A stretch of DNA of 64,000 bases from Hydra vulgaris (Eukaryota; Cnidaria; Hydrozoa; Anthoathecata; Hydridae): contig NC_088920.1 of NCBI RefSeq assembly GCF_038396675.1, forward strand, positions 67,848,501 through 67,912,500. The letters are read 5' to 3'. The notes under the pieces were generated by a model. It saw only the letters and a list, made by a program, of their open reading frames with translations, was not told the origin of the DNA and made no database searches. Below, piece after piece: positions 12,721 through 31,787 of this stretch; the first letter of the stretch is position 1, and each line of letters starts with the position of its first letter. Both the position numbers and the translations under genes were made by a program.

Positions 12721-12792
<72 letters not shown>

Positions 12793-12960
12793 TTTAATAT
12801 TTTACAATTATTTATATACGTGTACATGCCGGAATTGATTGCCGGAATCGACGGAATTGAATTAGAACAATCTGAGCTATTGCGCGTCATCACTCAAATT
12901 GCTGAACACCGATCTGCTGCCCACAATAAAAGGCAATCTGAGGTGTATAGGGTGAAAGTA
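12050..12960. repeat. Spacer with (TA)n array at 12724-12784
   Basis: Between the two pogo-type elements. About 60 bp of uninterrupted TA lies at 12724-12784. A patch at 12820-12955 looks codon-like but runs straight into the TIR of the next element and has no recognisable domain. Confidence 0.6.
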
Positions 12961-13270
12961 GGAGAGGGAGGCACATTAGGACGCTTTTTTAAAAAAATAT
13001 TGCAGATTTTGTACTGTTTAACAAAAAATTAAATTTTTTGCTTAGAATTATTAGGAGTAACATCATAATTCTTATAAAGATCTCAAACCATTAATGAGTT
13101 TTTTTGTATACTCAAATAAGCTAAAATGAAAATGCTATTCAATTTCATATCACTCTTATTAATAAAAAGATATTAATGAAAAAACAAAGAGTGTGAATAC
13201 AAAATGGATGTAGATAAACATGAAATTTTTCTTTTGTTCAAATTGAGAGAATTCATAACATTCAACCAAG

Positions 13271-13852
13271 TTAAAATGTGGAAAAATCAAATTTGAATAT
13301 CATACCAGAACCTCTTGACATGCTTCCTGCATTGTTTTGAATAGAAAGTTTAGCTAAGACTTCTGCAGTTGGCACCGACCACTTATTTTGTATATCAGGA
13401 AAGTGAAAAATATTAAATCCTACTTTTTTATTCAACAAATTAACAACCAAAATATTTCCATTTATTTTTTTAATTCTGCAAACAAAAGCTAACGTTGCAT
13501 TGTTAACTGTTGAAGCACATTGGACTAAACAAAAATCTCCATGATTTATGCTTTAAATATGCTTCTGTTTTCAATTTTTCTGTGTATACAAGAGGCTAGT
13601 CTTTAAATTTTACTTTTATTGTGCATACAGGTAGAGCTAGAGACTGTTGCAGTAATTAATTTTTTTGGGTTTGATACGCTTGTTAAATATTTTCTGTTTT
13701 ATGTAAGTTAAAGATTCTGTTTTTGGTGGTCTTTCCGGTGTGTCTGTCAAAATTCTCGATCTTCCTTTTTTTCTGGCATTTGATGTTTTCTTTGTTGGAG
13801 GTGCTTTTGGGTATTGTCTAATTATTTCAGGAGATCAAACTGGTGCAGATGA
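13271..13852 (-). pseudogene. pogo/Tigger-type transposase, C-terminal part
   Basis: On the minus strand a block SPEIIRQYPKAPPTKK followed by RKKGRSRILTDTPERPPK (13720-13830) is the characteristic basic C-terminal linker of these transposases. After a frame change, GDFCLVQ and a terminal hydrophobic domain (about 13550-13271, ending FDFSTF then TAA) follow. It continues the transposase at 17205-18490 across the later insertion. Confidence 0.7.
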
Positions 13853-13861
13853 CTGTGACGG

Positions 13862-16800
13862 TAGGGTGTTTCATTTCCGACAAATTTTCGAAAATGATTA
13901 CGTTACATGCATAACGGGGTAAATAATGTGCCAAAAAAAAGTCAGAAAAATTTTCAAAATTTTAAAATGTCATCTAGAGGTCGCCATCTTGAAAAAACAG
14001 CGTTTTTTACACTTTTTTCAACTGTAAACTTGAAAAACTTAAAAAATAATTAAATTTATGTTACGTTACTGGGTGTATATATTAAAGGTTATTATATGAA
14101 CATTTGGTGAAATTTTCAGAAAAATTGGTAAATGTCTAGAGGTCGCCGAACTATAAAGTTTTATTTTTTCAACATATTTTTTTGCTGAATAATTGCTTAA
14201 ATGCTTTCACCTTAAATAAAATGCATAATTTATGTTTTGAGCATAATTGACCACTAAAAGTTGTTGCGTGATTAAATAGTTTGCAAAATAAACATCTGGA
14301 CGTATGTATATAAATTTCATAAATTTATTTTAAAAAATTCGTTCTTATTTCAATTAGCAAAATTGAAATATAAAAACAATTTTAAAACTAGTTGGAAAAG
14401 CGAATATTTTATTGTAACGATGAACCTAAGAAAAAATAATCAAGATTGGTTAATTGGTTACCCTGAATCCAATAAATTATCAAGTTTCAGTCGTCTACCA
14501 ACAAAAAAACATGTTTGGGGTAGATACTCTCATTTACATTTTTATTTAAAAGGCGACACTTCTGCAAGAGATATTTTTAAATTTGTTCTTGGTGAGCTTA
14601 AGGAAGTTTGGGAAAAAGCTGGAGTACCAGTTCGTTCAGATAACTCTTGTCTTTCATTGCTTACCAAATTGTTTGTGGAAATGGTGAAAATGAAAAAAAT
14701 TGATCACGCAAGTCGAGATGTTAAAGCTGGAAAAGAAAAAATTGTCACATTTTGTAATGAACTTGAGAAACTTTGCGACATTTCAGCAGTAAATGCATAT
14801 GAACAGTTATTAGTATCACGTAGACCAAAATGGAAAGAAGATTGGGCATTTTATGAAGATCAAAAGAGTAGCAGAAAGTATCATATGACAGTTAGCATCG
14901 ATCTAGGTGTTTCAAAATTTTTAGAACGTCGAGAAGAGTGACTAAGCATAGATTTTCGGAGAAGTTCAACCGAAGATCAAAAATCGAGTGCCTTTGATGT
15001 CAGTGAAATAGTTGAAAGTGCTGACGAAGATGATCAAAAAGATACAGAGTTTACTCCTTTACCACTAAAGAAAAGAAAGGTGCCTTTAACAAATTCACTA
15101 GAGATATCATCAAAGAAGCTCTCAGAAGTAACGGCATCTGTGGCTGATCGATGTTGTTTATCAGTTCGCCAACAACTTCTATTTCAATCCACTATCATCT
15201 GCAAAAGCGGAGGCAAACATAATGAAATTTCTGTGTCAGTATCAACTGTGCATCGTCAAAGACAAAATGCGCGAAAGAATATTGTTCTGTCAATTAAAGC
15301 TGAATGGGAGATAAACAAACCTAAAAAGGCCATTTTGCACTGGGATTCGAAGCTTTTTCATTTAGACATAGCTCATAATGAAGAACGTGTAGCAGTTCTT
15401 ATTAGCGGATCTCTTAACGGGTACTTATTTATTTATTTATATAAATCCTATGTATATTTTTTATTTTTGTATTCAAAGAAACTAACTTAAGTTTTATTTG
15501 CAGGCCGAAACTTATTAGTGTACCTTTGATTAAAGATTCGACAGGTAAAACTCAATGTGACGAGGTCGTGAAACTTGCGCAAGATTGGAACATTTTGGAA
15601 AACATTGTTGGTATATGCTTTGATACAACAGCAAGCAACACAGGTAATAAAAAAGGAGCAGCAACTTTAATTAAAATTGAGTTAAAGAGACCTCTTCTAT
15701 GGCTCGCATGTCGCCATCATCATAATGAGCTACACATTAAGCATGCATTTACCGCATTAAGAGGAGGTAGCAAAAGTCCAGATGAACCTATTTTTCAACG
15801 TTTCCGAGCCGAATTTTCTAGAATTGATATTGATTACTCAAACCTGAATTTTTTTAAATGGCCTACTGATATTAAATCAGAAATATTTAATCAAGCAAGT
15901 TTAGTTCTGAAATGGGCTTACCAATGCCTCGAAGAGAAAATATTTCCGCGAGAAGATTATCTTGAGTTAATTGAATTAACTATTATCTACCTTAGGGGGA
16001 AACTATGAATGGAAAGAATATTCAAAATTCACAAACCAGGTGCAATTCACAATGCCAGATTTATGTCACATTCCATATATATTTTAAAAATGGAACTCTT
16101 ATCTAATAAATTTATTATGTCCAATAATGAGCAAATTATGATCCACCGCATGGCTAAGTTTATTAGTCTTTTTTATTCGATGCAATTTCTCCGCTCGAGG
16201 ATTTCCGTATTTGCTCCAGTTGATGACTTCAAATTTTTTTTGCAATGAACTGGTATCAAGAAGAAGATTCAGATATCGCAACCGCTGTGATTTCGTCGAT
16301 TAACCGTCACCTTTGGTATTTAACAGAAGAGCTTGTTATTCTATCTTTATTTAATGAAAAATTGTCAGAATTTACCAGAACAATAATGGCAAAGAAACTT
16401 TTTTCTACCCCAAGACCAAAAACATTTTTAATTAGGAAACCAAAATTTCCGACATTAAGTTCTTCAACCGTTATTTATTTTTTAATTGGACCACGGTCGT
16501 GGCTTCTTTTTGATTTATTAGGACTAATAAACAACCAGGAATGGCTCCAGATGAATCCACAAGAGTGGAAATTCTTCCAAGATTATCGAACTGCAGACGA
16601 TTTTGTTAAACAATTAGAGGTAACAAATGATTGCGCCGAAAGAGGAATAAAACTTATTGGTGATTTCCGCGAGTGTGGACAAAATGAAGAACAACGACAA
16701 TTTATTTTGCAAGTTGTCGAACAACACAGGAAGCAAAATCCATCCGATTCGAAATCAAAACTAATTAATACTTTATAGTATTTTGTATGTTACTAATATC

Positions 16801-17195
16801 TTCTTTATTAATTATTATTCTTAGAAAAGCTGAAGCCTAAAAATAGCCCAGTTAAATTTTTTTTAAGATTTAAAAAAATAACAAGTTTTTTAGCTTTATA
16901 ATTCAATACGGCGACCTCTAGACATTTACCAATTTTTCTGAAAATTTCACCAAATGTTCATATAATAACCTTTAATATATACACCCAGTAACGTAACATA
17001 AATTTAATTATTTTTTAAGTTTTTCAAGTTTAAAGTTGAAAAAAGTGTAAAAAACGCTGTTTTTTCAAGATGGCGACCTCTAGATGACATTTTAAAATTT
17101 TGAAAATTTTTCAGACTTTTTTTTGGCACATTATTTACCCCGTTATGCATGTAACGTAATCATTTTCGAAAATTTGTCGGAAATGAAACACCCTA
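13862..17195 (+). mobile_element. DNA transposon with 287-bp TIRs and 9-bp target duplication
   Basis: 13862-14148 and the reverse complement of 16909-17195 are near-identical (a handful of differences) and start TAGGGTGTTTCATTTCCGAC. A perfect 9-bp duplication CTGTGACGG flanks the element (13853-13861, 17196-17204). Long TIRs with 9-bp duplications are typical of Mutator-like elements, while the transposase carries a C-x2-H signature shared by hAT, Mutator, P and Kolobok groups. I do not assign a superfamily firmly. Total 3,334 bp; one plus-strand gene inside. Confidence 0.8.
14420..16778 (+). pseudogene. Transposase (DDE, C-x2-H type) of the 3.3-kb element
   Basis: The first Met is at 14420 (MNLRKNNQDWLIGYPE). 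An intron at 15421-15503 (GTACTT to TTTGCAG) joins SLNG to PKLISVPL. Likely catalytic residues: Asp in ILHWDSKLFHLD, Asp in CFDTTASNTG, followed by LACRHHHNELH (C-x2-H), and Glu in DCAERGIKLI near the C-terminus. The order and spacing fit the hAT/Mutator/P-like DDE fold. I recall similar proteins from Hydra and arthropods annotated as uncharacterised. Breaks: in-frame TGA at 14939-14941, a shift pair around 15990-16030 near a run of five G, and a shift at the run of eight T near 16235-16243. A nuclear-type basic stretch, LPLKKRKVP, lies at about 15062-15083. Confidence 0.75.
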
Positions 17196-17204
17196 CTGTG
17201 ACGG

Positions 17205-18490
17205 CTCATCAGTTGAGTTTTTATATGCATTATGTAACTCATTATTTGGCACAGTAGCTTCAAAAGTTTTTACTATAGAATGATCACTAACATTTGAAAT
17301 TTTAAAATTAACATTGCGTTTTTTATTATTGTCATTATTATTTGATTGATAAAAGATGCTATAAGGCTTCGGTTTGTTACCTCTGAATAGTTGAAATCTT
17401 TATTTGGAAATGCATTTCTTGAAAAAGGAAAAATACCACATTTTTTGAAGCATTCAGTAGTATTATTTGGTGTAAATGAGCTATTATATGCAGGGGTTAC
17501 TTTACTGGCTAAATCATGAACTGTTATAGTTCTTCCTGGGTGATTTAACAACCAGTCATTTTGAGATACAGAAAGTTTTTGTTTAAAAGGACCCAATAAT
17601 GAAACATGAAGAGGTTGAAGTCTATGTGTACAATGTGGTGGGAATGTAAGTAAAACAATTTCATTTTCTCTGCAAAAGTTTATTGCATTAGTAGTAAAAT
17701 GGCTTTTATGGTTATCTAGCAATAATAAAATCTTCTTTTCTTTATGGCATTTTGAATGTAACTTTAAATTTTCGAGCACTCGTATAAAAAGTGCTCCTGT
17801 CATCCATCCACTACTGGGATTGTTTGCAAATCCAACACAACCAATTGGTCCTCCTGTTAGCCTATGCTCTTGAAATCTTGCACTAGGATAAATAAAAACT
17901 GGTGGTATAGTGTTTCCAACTGCATTAATAATAGCACACATAGTTACAAGCTACCTTCTTTTAGCTGAGACGTTTTGACCAACTTGCTTTTGTCAACACG
18001 CTGAGCTATGACATTTGGTGCCTGCACAACAGTCATGACACTTTTTTCGTCTATGTTAAATATGCATTCTGGATAATTTTTTTGACTTACAGAGTACTCT
18101 CTCTAAGTTGATTTGAAGTTCATTCACATTTTGACGGTTAAAACTTGTTGCTCTTTGATGGACTTGTATTTTCTGGTTTGCGCAGAGAAAGCTTTTTGTG
18201 TCTGATCATAAATCCTTTCATCCATTCAATGTCAGCAATTTGATTTTGGCTTCATAGTTCAGGACATTACTATATTCATATGCTAAAATTCTAGCTTGGT
18301 AATAAGTTAAATCATAATTTATTTTTGATGATTTTAACATATAATTTTCTAACATAGCTTCTTCTCCATTAGTAAATTCACAAAATATTTGGTTGAAAAG
18401 TTATCACTTTTCGATTTTCTATTATTTCTGAGCATTTTTATTCTGTAAGCTAACGCACTTTTAGAGTACCCAAACACACTTGCAGCTTCT
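17205..18490 (-). pseudogene. pogo/Tigger-type transposase, N-terminal and DDE part
   Basis: Minus strand. KFREAASVFGYSKSALAYRI near 18490-18430 is an N-terminal HTH of the psq/CENP-B type, followed by a frameshifted middle. FNIDEKSVMTVVQAP near 18060 holds the first Asp. 17941-17273 reads open with LLLLDNHKSHFTTNAINFC (second Asp), then THRLQPLHVSLLGPFK, where the family normally has LDVSVFGPFK, so the third catalytic Asp is His. It then runs to SFTPNNTTECFKKCGIFPFS. Multiple frame changes upstream of 17941 show it is dead. The C-terminus lies at 13271-13852. Confidence 0.75.
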
Positions 18491-19167
18491 CTAAACTTCA
18501 TTGTTTTATCAAAAACATGTTTACTGCAATTTTTAAATTTTTCTCGTTTATAAGGCTTTCACATTTCTTTTTATAATTGCGCATCATTTTTAAACTTAGT
18601 ATAATTTTATTTGATGATAAGTTTATTATGATCCGCGTCCTAATGTGCTCCGTGAAAATCGTCCAATGCTGCCTCAACCCTGATCTCAAGAAACATTGCA
18701 CAATTTTTTTGTGAAGAATTTGTTTTATTGTTGAGTTTTTCATTAACATTGCAGAAAATATCTCTTTCACTAAAAATGCATAAAATAATTCCTTGGGTGC
18801 AGTAAATTTCTTTGTAAATCCTTAAACCTAAGAATTAAAAAAATTAGAAAAAATATCAAAAACCACAAAACATTTGTAGAAATGCTACATAACTGCCTTT
18901 GTGAAAGAAATTCTACGACGCTTACTTGTGAAAGTACTTTCAGTCGACGAATATATTTAACTTTGTTGAAGAGTTAGTATTTTTTAGATTATTCGCATTG
19001 TCCAAAACTACCCCTGTCCTAAACTGCCCCCTCTCCCCTACACTTAAGCTAATAAAAAGTTGTATCGGACTATATTGGGCGTACATTTAACTTTTTAGTC
19101 TCTAAACTTATTGGCTTATATTTTTTTAGTTACTTTATAAGGACCCTCAAATCGTCGGATGAGCTTG
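18491..19167. other. 5' part of the split pogo element and following spacer
   Basis: 18500-19038 is the non-coding end region of the pogo-type element up to its TIR. 19041-19167 carries no feature beyond a possible start of the next relic. Confidence 0.4.
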
Positions 19168-19665
19168 GTGCCAAGTTCGAAAGGGAGGCTACCATCTTAG
19201 CAGAAGTGCTTTATATACTCGGTTGATGCTAAAACGGAGCAAACTGTTTGAAGAAAAGAGACACGTCCACACAATTCCAATCAAGTTGATGCAAGCCCAA
19301 GACGATCTTTATTTAAGTCATGAGAATGATATATTTTGTAATGCAACTATAAGGAATTCGGAAAAATTTTGCGCTTTTTTAGGCCCCAAGGATGTGTGCG
19401 TTATAAGTCAAGACAATAAAGCTTGGATCCCAGTTAGAATCACTGCTGCTGGCAATAGAGCTTGTATATTAATGCATATGGAATATTAATTTTCTCTTGC
19501 TGATCATGATTGGGTTATCTCTGCATATCACAAACTCATCCCGTCTCTTTACCCAGGCATTGAAATCAAACAGATAGGCTTGGAAAATCTGACCCAGTTT
19601 CCTATTTCTGTCCCACTTATATTGATGTTCAATCTAGAAAGAATTCATCATCAGTGAATCACCAA
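19168..19665 (+). pseudogene. Transposase-like relic of an uncharacterised cnidarian family
   Basis: Plus-strand frame reading LYTRLMLKRSKLFEEKRHVH at about 19211, then KFCAFLGPKDVCVISQDNKA, then ITAAGNRACILMHMEY, a TAA at 19487-19489, and on to DHDWVISAYHKLIPSLYPGI and QIGLENLTQ. From memory this matches a repetitive family in cnidarian and sponge genomes with FLSQDDKARVPIG and HMEYRV-LPDHDWVVA-HKLIPSVYAGI blocks. The stop replaces a conserved residue after HMEY. Both ends are missing; function unknown, probably part of a mobile element. Confidence 0.55.
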
Positions 19666-20262
19666 TATGTGACCATACAGTGCGTGGTCACATATTGGAC
19701 TTTGATCAACTTTTGACTCTGTCAGAGTCTGATTCCATTATGAAAAACTCTTTGACCAAGTTGGTCAAGCTATTGGTTGTTTTCAGTGTTGATTTAGCAG
19801 GATTGATTCTCCCTCGTGTTATATAATTGGTATTTGCTCTAGCAATTATATAACACGCTGTATTGAGCACTCTTACTGGAAATATTAACACAATTTCTAC
19901 AAATACAAGATATAATACTATTTTGTAGAATACATTTTAAAATTGTTTATATACATATATATATATACAGTATTGGACAAAACATTTGCAACCAACATCG
20001 AACAATGCTAAAAAGTGTTCCTAATTTTACATGTCTTAAAAACAAAACGAACTATATTTTACCACAGCAAACAGTTCAGGAATCTGGAGTCATAGCATGC
20101 CATGACATGAGCAATCAGCTGACAGGTGACAGCACACAGGCAGAATTTTATTGACAAGTGCCATTTTGCAGTGGACAAAACAAGTGCAAATTTTTTGGTT
20201 TGTTTCATTTTCTTAAGTCTGGTCTGTTTCAACGTCACGGAAGTTTTTTAATAATTAAAGGA

Positions 20263-20430
20263 AGTATCCAGAAGTTTCCAGAAGCGTGCAGAAGCTTCCT
20301 GAAGTTTCCATAAGTAGCATCTGGAAACATCAAGTAGCATCCAGAAATATCCAGAAACATTCAGAAGCATCCAGACGCATCCAGAAGCTTCCAGAAGCAT
20401 TGAAAAGAAGCATCTAGAATCTTCCAGAAC
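20263..20430. repeat. Minisatellite with CCAGAAGC core
   Basis: Imperfect repeats of about 11 bp with the core CCAGAAGC or CAGAAGCTTCC, some in the related form CATCCAGAAA, inside the 5' untranslated part of the Tc1 element. Roughly a dozen degenerate units. Confidence 0.75.
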
Positions 20431-20744
20431 AGGTTCACACAGGTTCATTTTACTATATAAGAGACATGTAAATTGACATATAATTCAGTCAGTATATGGA
20501 AGTCAATCAGTCAGTATTATCAAGACAGTTTATCGAAGTGAGTTTTATCAAAGTGTTTTATCAAAGAACATCAATACAAGAAGTGAAATACAACAAGCGT
20601 TTCATTACATCAATACAGTCCACATCCAACCAAGACGTCGTGTTCCACAGAGCATTATTGTATCATCACAAGGTAAATGTAACACGGTAAGCCTTGAGAA
20701 GTGTGATTATTTATTTTTATTATTTTTATGACTTCAAGTGCAAA

Positions 20745-21752
20745 ATGGCTCCCGACAGTCTTGGATTGGAACTAAGAAAGAAAGTTATTGGCGATTACGT
20801 AAGTGGAATGTCACAAAAAAGTATTTGTGATAAATATCGCGTTAAAAAGTGGACCGTATCAAGACTATGTTCCAAATATCGTTCTACGGGGAAGTTGGCA
20901 GCAGATAACAAAGGTGGAAGACCGCGTTCCACCACTTCTAGAGAGGATGCTATGATCTTCAGATCCATCAAGAAGGATCCCTGGATATCATCAGTCTAGA
21001 TACAAAAGCAATTAGAGCTGCCTGTATCGGACCGAACAATCAGACGACGTGCTGTTGAAGCCGGATTGTTTTCTCGACGCCCTGCAAAGAAACGGCTGAT
21101 TTCACTAAAAAACCAGGAGAAAAGACTCCTGTTTGCTACATCTCATATTGACTGGAATGTGCAGAAATGGCGAACTGTCCTGTTCAGTGATGAATCGAAG
21201 TTCAACATCATTGGGAGCGATGGCATTTGCCGTGTACGTCGACCGGCCGGAAAACGCCTCGATTTACGTTACTGCCATTAGACCGTGAAGCATGGTGGAG
21301 GCAAGGTAATGGTCTGGGGGTGTTTTTCTGCTAACGGTCTAGGCCCAATACATCGAAACGATGAAATAATGGACCGTTTCATGTATAAAAATATCCTGAA
21401 AGGTGTTATGTTACCTCATACTGAATGGAATATGCCAATAAGATGGATTTTTCAGCAAGACAACGATCCGAAACACACTGCAAAAGTAGTCAAGCAGTGG
21501 TTTCAAGACAACCACCTATCGGTGATGAATTGGCCGCCTCAATCTCCGGATCTCAACCCTATCGAGAACCTGTGGGAGATCGTCAACCGCAGAATTAATC
21601 GTGAAGGTGTTCGTAACAAGGATCAACTGTTTCAACAAATCCAAAAGGCCTGGGCAGCGACTCCACAAAGTTTCATTGATCGCCTGATCGAATCTATGCC
21701 TCGAAGATGCAAGGCTGTGATTGACAACAAAGGATTCGCCACGAAATATTGA
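20745..21752 (+). pseudogene. Tc1 transposase with two TAG codons
   Basis: ATG at 20745 (MAPDSLGLELRKK). A single frame of 336 codons, the normal Tc1 length, contains two in-frame TAG codons (20997-20999 and 21279-21281). The N-terminal HTH contains SQKSICDKYRVKKWTVSRL and the GRPR AT-hook-like linker (KGGRPRSTTSRED). The DDE triad is visible: Asp in VLFSDESKFN, Asp in IFQQDNDPKHTA, and Glu in SPDLNPIENLWE with the usual 34-residue spacing. Both stops could come from CAG by one C-to-T change. No frameshift was seen, so the copy is young but not translatable as a full protein. Confidence 0.85.
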
Positions 21753-22003
21753 TAGCGAAATACAGCTTGGTCAACATTTTGTCGAGTTGCATTTGTTATG
21801 TCGAGAAGGAAATCAACTTTTCTTAATACTTTTGATTATTTTATTAATTTTCGTGTACAAATAATGAACTTTGTGATGAATAAAACTTGAAGAACTTTGT
21901 CTTAAAACAGTTACATAGTTATTTCTCTAAATTGAAAAAATGCAGCACTTTATATAAAGAAACTAAATTAGCATTATTTGGTTGCACTCGTTTTGTCCGA
22001 TAC

Positions 22004-26092
<4,089 letters not shown>

Positions 26093-26386
26093 TTAAACAA
26101 CTTTAAAATGTATTCTACACAATAGAGTGCTCAATGTTCTTAAAAGAACAGAGCAATTATATTAGTAGTAGAAAATCACTTAACAAAAATTGTTTTCCAT
26201 TTAACACTGTGTTTCATCAACAAAGATTCATCAGAAATGGATGATCAAATTAATAAAACTTTAATTTATACCAAAAATTAAATTACAGGAAGTTGCAAAT
26301 GTCTTAACTACTGTAAATTTTCACACATTTGTGGAATTTGCTGACACTATTATAAAAAGAATTCTTTAGAAACGATTACTTATGCA
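26093..26386 (-). mobile_element. Penelope-like element 3' end, truncated by a duplication junction
   Basis: Nearly identical to 30007-30298, the 3' untranslated end of the Penelope-like element farther right. It stops at a T7 tract (26387-26393) where it is fused to the interior of the second hAT copy. Confidence 0.8.
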
Positions 26387-30006
<3,620 letters not shown>

Positions 30007-31190
30007 AAACAACTTTAAAATGTATTCTACACAATAGAGTGCTCAATGTTCTTAAAAGAACAGAGCAATTATATTAGTAGTAGAAAATCACTTAACAAAA
30101 ATTGTTTTCCATTTAACACTGTGTTTCATCAACAAAGATTCATCAGAAATGGATGATCAAATTAATAAAACTTTAATTTATACCAAAAATTAAATTACAG
30201 GAAGTTGCAAATGTCTTAACTACTGTAAATTTTCACACATTTGTGGAATTTGCTGACACTATTATAAAAAGAATTCTTTAGAAACGATTACTTATGCTAT
30301 TTTTTTAAAATGTTTTTTTAAAAAGGGTAGTTAATGTAAACATTATTTGAACTCATTTATTTTTATAGTTTTTTAGGAGAAACTTATTTTCGTGGCTACA
30401 TTTAGAAATTAATTCCGATCTTTTGTTTAATAAGCATTCTTGATTTGCATGTGTAATTATTTCAAATTTTTCTTGTAGGCATAGTATGCATTTTTCGGAA
30501 ATATTGTTATATGCAGGCGCTGTTTTAAGGATAGACCAATTCAGTATAAAATCATCAATATTTTTTTCTTTTAATTCCTATATATATTTTGACAGCATGG
30601 TGTCTTTTGAATACTTTTTATTCTTGAAAGATTGCTTATGATTGGCAAAACGTTTTTTCCATTCACCCTCTGTTATGCCAATATATTGTTTATCAGGTAC
30701 ATTCTTAGAGGAAACAACACATTTATATACCACATTTTTTGATAAACAACTTACACTCATTGGACAATTGATTTTTTGTTTACAATTACAATTTTCTGTA
30801 GTTTTTTCATTTAGGATTTCTTTTTTGTTTAACAAAGCCTTATTGTGACCTTTTATAATTCTTTCCATATTTTTTGTGCAACTGTAGCTAACTTTAATTG
30901 TATTTCGATTAAAAATTTTATGTAATTTATTAGATTGCGGGAAATGCTTATCGACCAATTTTAAAAACACTTTTCCTATGTTAGTAGAAACATTTTTGCT
31001 ATATGGGGGGTTGAACCAAATTACATTTCTAGTTCTATTTCGCTTTTTTGTATTCTTTTTTTCAGGGTCAAATTTTAGTTCAAAATTTTCAAAACCACTT
31101 TTTTTTAGGGCATCTTCAAATATTGGTTTAGAGGAATTGAACACATTTTCATTTGAGGAGTTTTGGTTTAGTCTGTTATTAATTGAAATC
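30007..31190 (-). mobile_element. Penelope-like element, 5'-truncated, minus strand
   Basis: 3' end at about 30007, coding part 30353-31190, 5' truncation at about 31190 inside the frame (PISINNRLNQNSSNENV). It faces a second, inverted copy (31193-32070). Confidence 0.8.
30353..31190 (-). pseudogene. Penelope-like polymerase C-terminus with GIY-YIG endonuclease (left arm)
   Basis: The linker shows IWFNPPYSKNVSTNIGKVFL and HKIFNRNTIKVSYSCTKNM, both typical of Penelope-like elements. It is followed by the CNCKQKINCPMSVSC zinc-type motif, then a GIY-YIG nuclease domain: VVYKCVV, KQYIGITEGEWKKRFANHKQ. A TAG at 30578-30580 falls at the usual Trp of the YIW motif. Beyond it the frame stays open to the true stop at 30353-30355 (ELKEKNIDDFILNWSILK and ECLLNKRSELISKC). 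The reverse transcriptase domain is missing because of 5' truncation. GIY-YIG cuts target DNA during insertion in this retroelement class. Confidence 0.85.
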
Positions 31191-31192
31191 GG

Positions 31193-31787
31193 GCATTTCC
31201 CGCAATCTAATAAATTACATAAAATTTTTAATCGAAATACAATTAAAGTTAGCTACAGTTGCACAAAAAATATGGAAAGAATTATAAAAGGTCACAATAA
31301 GGCTTTGTTAAACAAAAAAGAAATCCTAAATGAAAAAACTACAGAAAATTGTAATTGTAAACAAAAAATCAATTGTCCAATGAGTGTAAGTTGTTTATCA
31401 AAAAATGTGGTATATAAATGTGTTGTTTCCTCTAAGAATGTACCTGATAAACAATATATTGGCATAACAGAGGGTGAATGGAAAAAACGTTTTGCCAATC
31501 ATAAGCAATCTTTCAAGAATAAAAAGTATTCAAAAGACACCATGCTGTCAAAATATATATAGGAATTAAAAGAAAAAAATATTGATGATTTTATACTGAA
31601 TTGGTCTATCCTTAAAACAGCGCCTGCATATAACAATATTTCCGAAAAATGCATACTATGCCTACAAGAAAAATTTGAAATAATTACACATGCAAATCAA
31701 GAATGCTTATTAAACAAAAGATCGGAATTAATTTCTAAATGTAGCCACGAAAATAAGTTTCTCCTAAAAAACTATAAAAATAAATGA
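31193..31787 (+). pseudogene. Penelope-like GIY-YIG region (right arm)
   Basis: Inverted duplicate of the left arm's coding part, from HFPQSNKLHKIFNRN to the stop at 31785-31787, with the same TAG (31560-31562) at the YIW position. The 5' end is cut at 31193 by the palindrome junction. The shared nonsense codon means the duplication came after the mutation, or both copies stem from an already dead parent. Confidence 0.85.

Larger units (their letters stand above)
12961..19038 (-). mobile_element. pogo/Tigger-type element split by a later insertion
   Basis: The left end, GGAGAGGGAGGCACATTAGG from 12961, and the inverted right end, GGGGAGAGGGGGCAGTTTAGG ending at 19038, are imperfect TIRs of the kind seen in Tigger-like elements. 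TA lies outside each (12959-12960, 19039-19040). It contains a minus-strand DDE_1 transposase cut in two by the 13862-17195 element. Removing that insertion leaves about 2.7 kb. Confidence 0.6.

Noticed and set aside
12820..13032. 70-codon plus-strand frame after the TA array
   Set aside because: It crosses into the TIR of the pogo-type element at 12961 and has no recognisable domain.
20248..20448. 66-codon minus-strand frame with Trp/Leu repeats
   Set aside because: Antisense reading of the CCAGAAGC minisatellite inside the Tc1 element.
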